A stretch of 64,000 nt of DNA. It comes from Terriglobus sp. RCC_193. Its GTDB lineage: Bacteria; Acidobacteriota; Terriglobia; Terriglobales; Acidobacteriaceae. Position 1 is the first letter of the stretch, and every line of letters begins with the position of its first letter. This document shows positions 61,597-64,000 of this stretch, one piece after another. The stretch covers positions 248,001-312,000 of the forward strand of contig NZ_JBFUPK010000001.1 in NCBI RefSeq assembly GCF_041355105.1, given 5' to 3'. Position numbers and translations under genes: made by a program. The notes below the pieces were generated by a model. The model saw only the letters and a list, made by a program, of their open reading frames with translations, made no database searches and was not told the DNA's origin.

Positions 61597-62582
61597 GCCT
61601 GTCTAAGCTTAGTAGTCGCTATGTCACGGTTTTGGAAAGCGAACGCGGCGCCAGTGAGCACACCGTCCGCGCTTACACACGCGAGGTGCAGGGCTTTGCT
61701 GCATGGCTGGAGGAAACGCTCGGTGAAGATGGCGACATCCGCTCGGTAGAGCACACACATGTTCGCGCATACCTGGCAGTCTTGTATGACCGGGGACTGA
61801 CAAAAGCATCAGCAGCACGCGCGCTTGCGGCTGTTCGGTCGTGGTTTCGCTGGATGGCCAAAGAGAGCATCGTGGAACAGAATCCGGCAACGCTTGTTGC
61901 CACGCCGAAGCTTCCGAAGCATCTGCCGCGAGTGCCATCGGCGGAAGAGGTCAATCGAGTTCTCGATGCCATTGAGAATGTGAGTGCAGCGCCACGAGCA
62001 GTGAAAAAGGTTGGTAAGAAATCCGCAAAACCGGCTGACAAGGAATACACCGGCTGGCCGGAGCGTGATCGCGTGATCTGGGAACTGCTCTATGGCTGCG
62101 GGATTCGTAATTCAGAGTTGGTCGGCATCAATCTACGCGACATTTATTGGACCAATGATGCGATTCTGGTTCGCGGCAAAGGCCGCAAGGAGCGCTATGT
62201 TCCTTTAGGCGATGCTGCCGCGAAAGCCATGCGTGCGTATCTGCCACATCGTGAAGTGAAGCTGCGGAATGGAAAAGCAGCTCTCATTGCCGATGGTCCG
62301 CTGCTTATCAACCAGTCCGCACGTGGCTCAGCGCGTTTGACGACCCGTTCGGTGGGACGAATTGTGAAGTCCATCGCCATCCAGCGCGGCCTGCCTGCGG
62401 ATGTTCATCCGCACACGCTGCGCCACGCTTTCGGTACGCACATGCTGGAGGAGGGAGCCGATCTGCGCGCCATTCAGGAACTCCTTGGCCATGAACGGCT
62501 TTCCACCACACAGCGATATACGCAGCTCACCGTGGGCCAGGTGCAGCAGGTGTATGACAAGACGCATCCGAGGGCGAATTAG
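61593..62582 (+). CDS. xerC: Tyrosine recombinase XerC type
   Basis: 329 aa. Catalytic residues: R172 ([10 protein letters not shown]), K196 (GKGRKER), H274-x-x-R277 ([11 protein letters not shown]), H300 ([11 protein letters not shown]) and Y309 (QRYTQL). A Lys-rich insertion (~138-152, [13 protein letters not shown]) lies between the core-binding and catalytic domains and makes it longer than most XerC proteins. Overlaps the xerD stop by 4 bases, so the pair is coupled. No integrase-borne features (att sites, cargo genes) are nearby, which supports a housekeeping role rather than a phage or integron origin. Confidence 0.88.
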   Translation: MSLSKLSSRYVTVLESERGASEHTVRAYTREVQGFAAWLEETLGEDGDIRSVEHTHVRAYLAVLYDRGLTKASAARALAAVRSWFRWMAKESIVEQNPATLVATPKLPKHLPRVPSAEEVNRVLDAIENVSAAPRAVKKVGKKSAKPADKEYTGWPERDRVIWELLYGCGIRNSELVGINLRDIYWTNDAILVRGKGRKERYVPLGDAAAKAMRAYLPHREVKLRNGKAALIADGPLLINQSARGSARLTTRSVGRIVKSIAIQRGLPADVHPHTLRHAFGTHMLEEGADLRAIQELLGHERLSTTQRYTQLTVGQVQQVYDKTHPRAN

Positions 62583-62638
62583 CACTCCGCGACCGGGCGG
62601 ATGCGCCAAGTCCAGCGTTCGTCTAAACTAGGAAGCAC

Positions 62639-62935
62639 ATGCGTTCCCGCGCCGTTCATCTCGCGTTTCTGTTGCTGCTGCTTTCGAGCCTGGCGGTGTC
62701 TGACGCGCGTGCCAGCAGCGTGGAACCGACGCGGACCCCTGGCGGCGTCTTTGTGCGCAATCTGCTGCTGCAGGCGGCGAATGAAGAATCCGAACCTGTA
62801 ACGCCCGGTCCGGAGAGCGAAGCAGCCCAAAGCTTTACGGCTGCTGCGCCATGTGAACATGCCGTTGTGCGCCCGGTAAACGATGCCGCTGTGCAAACAG
62901 CGCACGTACACGCTGTAACGGGAAGCAGCCTGTAA
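62639..62935 (+). CDS. Small exported protein upstream of secA, SecM-like position
   Basis: 98 aa. Clear signal peptide (MRSRAVHLAFLLLLLSSLAV, cleavage near DARA-SS), then a short low-complexity acidic middle (EESEPVTPGPESEAAQ) and a C-terminal stretch CEHAVVRPVNDAAVQTAH. No enzyme family is recognised. It is 93 bp upstream of secA on the same strand, the position of secM in enteric bacteria. No known arrest motif (such as the SecM RAGP or RAPP-like ends) is seen, so an arrest role is only a suggestion. A hairpin GCGGTTGCA..TGCACCGC lies between the genes at about 62966-62985. Confidence 0.55.
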   Translation: MRSRAVHLAFLLLLLSSLAVSDARASSVEPTRTPGGVFVRNLLLQAANEESEPVTPGPESEAAQSFTAAAPCEHAVVRPVNDAAVQTAHVHAVTGSSL

Positions 62936-63028
62936 CGCGCTGCTGATAAGAGTGCCGTTTGTTATGCGGTTGCAGCTTGCACCGCCCTCTTGATCGCGTT
63001 ATTTTCCGTACCAGCAAGGACGACCCCT

Positions 63029-64000
63029 GTGTTTAACAAGACTCTCGCCAAACTGTTTGGCACCTCCAATGAACGCGCTGTGAAGCGTATGCAGCCCATT
63101 CTGGATCAGATCAACAGCTTCGAACCCGCTCTGCAGGCGTTGACGGACGAACAGCTCCGTGCCAAGACGGTGGAATTTCGCGAGCGTATTGCTACGCGTA
63201 CGGCGGACATTGCCGATCGCGATGAACGCATCGCCGCGGAGAAGGTGGTTCTGGACGAGCTCCTGCCGGAAGCCTTTGCTGTGGTTCGCGAGGCGGGCCG
63301 CCGCGTGGTGGGCATGCGTCACTTCGACGTGCAGATGATTGGTGGCACCGTGCTGCATCAGGGCAAGATTGCCGAAATGCGCACCGGTGAAGGTAAAACG
63401 CTGGTCGCCACGCTGCCTTGCTATCTAAATGCACTCGCCGGTCGCGGTGTTCACGTGGTTACCGTGAATGACTATCTGGCCAAGCGCGACGCCGAATGGA
63501 TGGGTAAGATCTACGGCTTCCTCGGCATGACGGTTGGCGTGATCGTTCATGATCTGGATGATCGCGAACGTCGCGCTGCGTATGCCTCGGACATCACCTA
63601 CGGTACGAACAACGAGTTCGGTTTCGACTACCTCCGCGACAACATGAAGTTTGAGTTGAGCGAGTTGGTACAGCGCGGTCATTACATGGCCATCGTCGAC
63701 GAAGTGGACTCGATCCTGATTGACGAAGCGCGTACGCCGCTGATCATCAGCGGCCCCACGGACCAGACCACGGACAAGTACGAACGCGTGAATGTGATCA
63801 TCCCGGAGCTTGAACTGGGTGAGTTTACGGAGACGCTGGAGCAGAAAACTTACACCGGCGACTTCACTGTGGACGAGAAGGCGCGCTCCATTACCGTGAC
63901 GGACGAGGGCTGGGAGAAGATCGAAGGCCTGCTCGGCATTGGCAACATCGCTGATCCTGAGAACTGGGATCTGAAGCATCACGTGGAGACCGCAATCAAG
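63029..64000 (+). CDS. secA: Preprotein translocase ATPase SecA, N-terminal part
   Basis: Partial, 324 codons before the right edge. GTG start at 63029 with AAGGA 8 bases upstream; begins [20 protein letters not shown]. Visible: nucleotide-binding domain 1 with [20 protein letters not shown], Walker [42 protein letters not shown] and Walker B/DEAD-type [20 protein letters not shown], followed by the start of the preprotein cross-linking domain. It drives Sec-dependent export, which most of the exported proteins in this window would use. Confidence 0.97.
   Translation, partial: MFNKTLAKLFGTSNERAVKRMQPILDQINSFEPALQALTDEQLRAKTVEFRERIATRTADIADRDERIAAEKVVLDELLPEAFAVVREAGRRVVGMRHFDVQMIGGTVLHQGKIAEMRTGEGKTLVATLPCYLNALAGRGVHVVTVNDYLAKRDAEWMGKIYGFLGMTVGVIVHDLDDRERRAAYASDITYGTNNEFGFDYLRDNMKFELSELVQRGHYMAIVDEVDSILIDEARTPLIISGPTDQTTDKYERVNVIIPELELGEFTETLEQKTYTGDFTVDEKARSITVTDEGWEKIEGLLGIGNIADPENWDLKHHVETAIK

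Noticed and set aside
61593-62582. Integron or phage integrase
   Set aside because: No attachment repeats, cassette genes or phage genes are nearby; the pairing with xerD supports a housekeeping recombinase.

Overview
The window looks like chromosomal DNA from an acidobacterium of the Terriglobus/Granulicella/Edaphobacter type (Acidobacteriaceae). Support comes from three very large TonB-dependent receptors with an N-terminal carboxypeptidase-regulatory-like domain, a membrane-anchored winged-helix/WD40-like (PD40) regulator, moderately high GC, many GTG/TTG starts, and dispersed intergenic repeats of the 'GTCATTCTGAGC..AAGCGAAGAATC' type. This placement is inferred from gene content only; there is no rRNA in the window and I saw no tRNA.

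Layout. 1-3.5 kb: 3' end of a phospholipase C gene and an MscS-type channel. 3.6-18 kb: a block for uptake and breakdown of polymers, with a secreted GH30 glycosidase, two TonB-dependent receptors, two membrane-bound winged-helix regulators and an exported FAD oxidoreductase. 18-21.5 kb: an overlapping three-gene signalling operon (CHASE3 histidine kinase, single-domain response regulator, REC-PAS-kinase). 21.6-26 kb: exported proteins of unknown role and an isolated nuoI. 26.5-28.5 kb: an M3 peptidase gene bracketed by two copies of a composite intergenic repeat. 29.3-33.1 kb: cobalamin-dependent methionine synthase split into two translationally coupled genes. 33.2-35.1 kb: a degenerate receiver and a GGDEF protein. 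35.2-37.1 kb: a SAM-I riboswitch ahead of a threonine-synthase-like PLP enzyme and a MoaD/ThiS-like sulfur carrier ending in GGCM. 37.1-37.6 kb: two tiny membrane proteins. 37.7-45.1 kb: the protein quality-control set lon, clpX, clpP and tig on the minus strand, interrupted by two plus-strand genes. 46.3-52.1 kb: a uracil-DNA glycosylase, a YtxH protein and the sulfate-assimilation operon cysD-cysN-cysH plus a TauE/SafE transporter, preceded by a very short cysteine-rich reading frame. 52.2-59.4 kb: a GT2 glycosyltransferase, a third TonB receptor with a small Cys-containing membrane protein, a CNNM/CorC protein and a lone DppB-type permease. 60-64 kb: a YfcE-like phosphodiesterase, a coupled xerD-xerC pair, a small exported protein and the start of secA.

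How it fits together. Sulfur and methionine metabolism is the strongest theme between 29 and 52 kb: sulfate activation and APS reduction (cysDNH), a putative sulfur-carrier-dependent PLP enzyme under SAM control, and split MetH. The two most notable candidates are regulatory: a 23-residue reading frame with seven cysteines 87 nt before cysD, which looks like a cysteine-sensing leader peptide, and the SAM riboswitch on a gene pair that would otherwise be called threonine synthase plus MoaD, which argues for a role in homocysteine, methionine or cysteine synthesis. A third candidate is a small exported protein directly upstream of secA, in the position of SecM.
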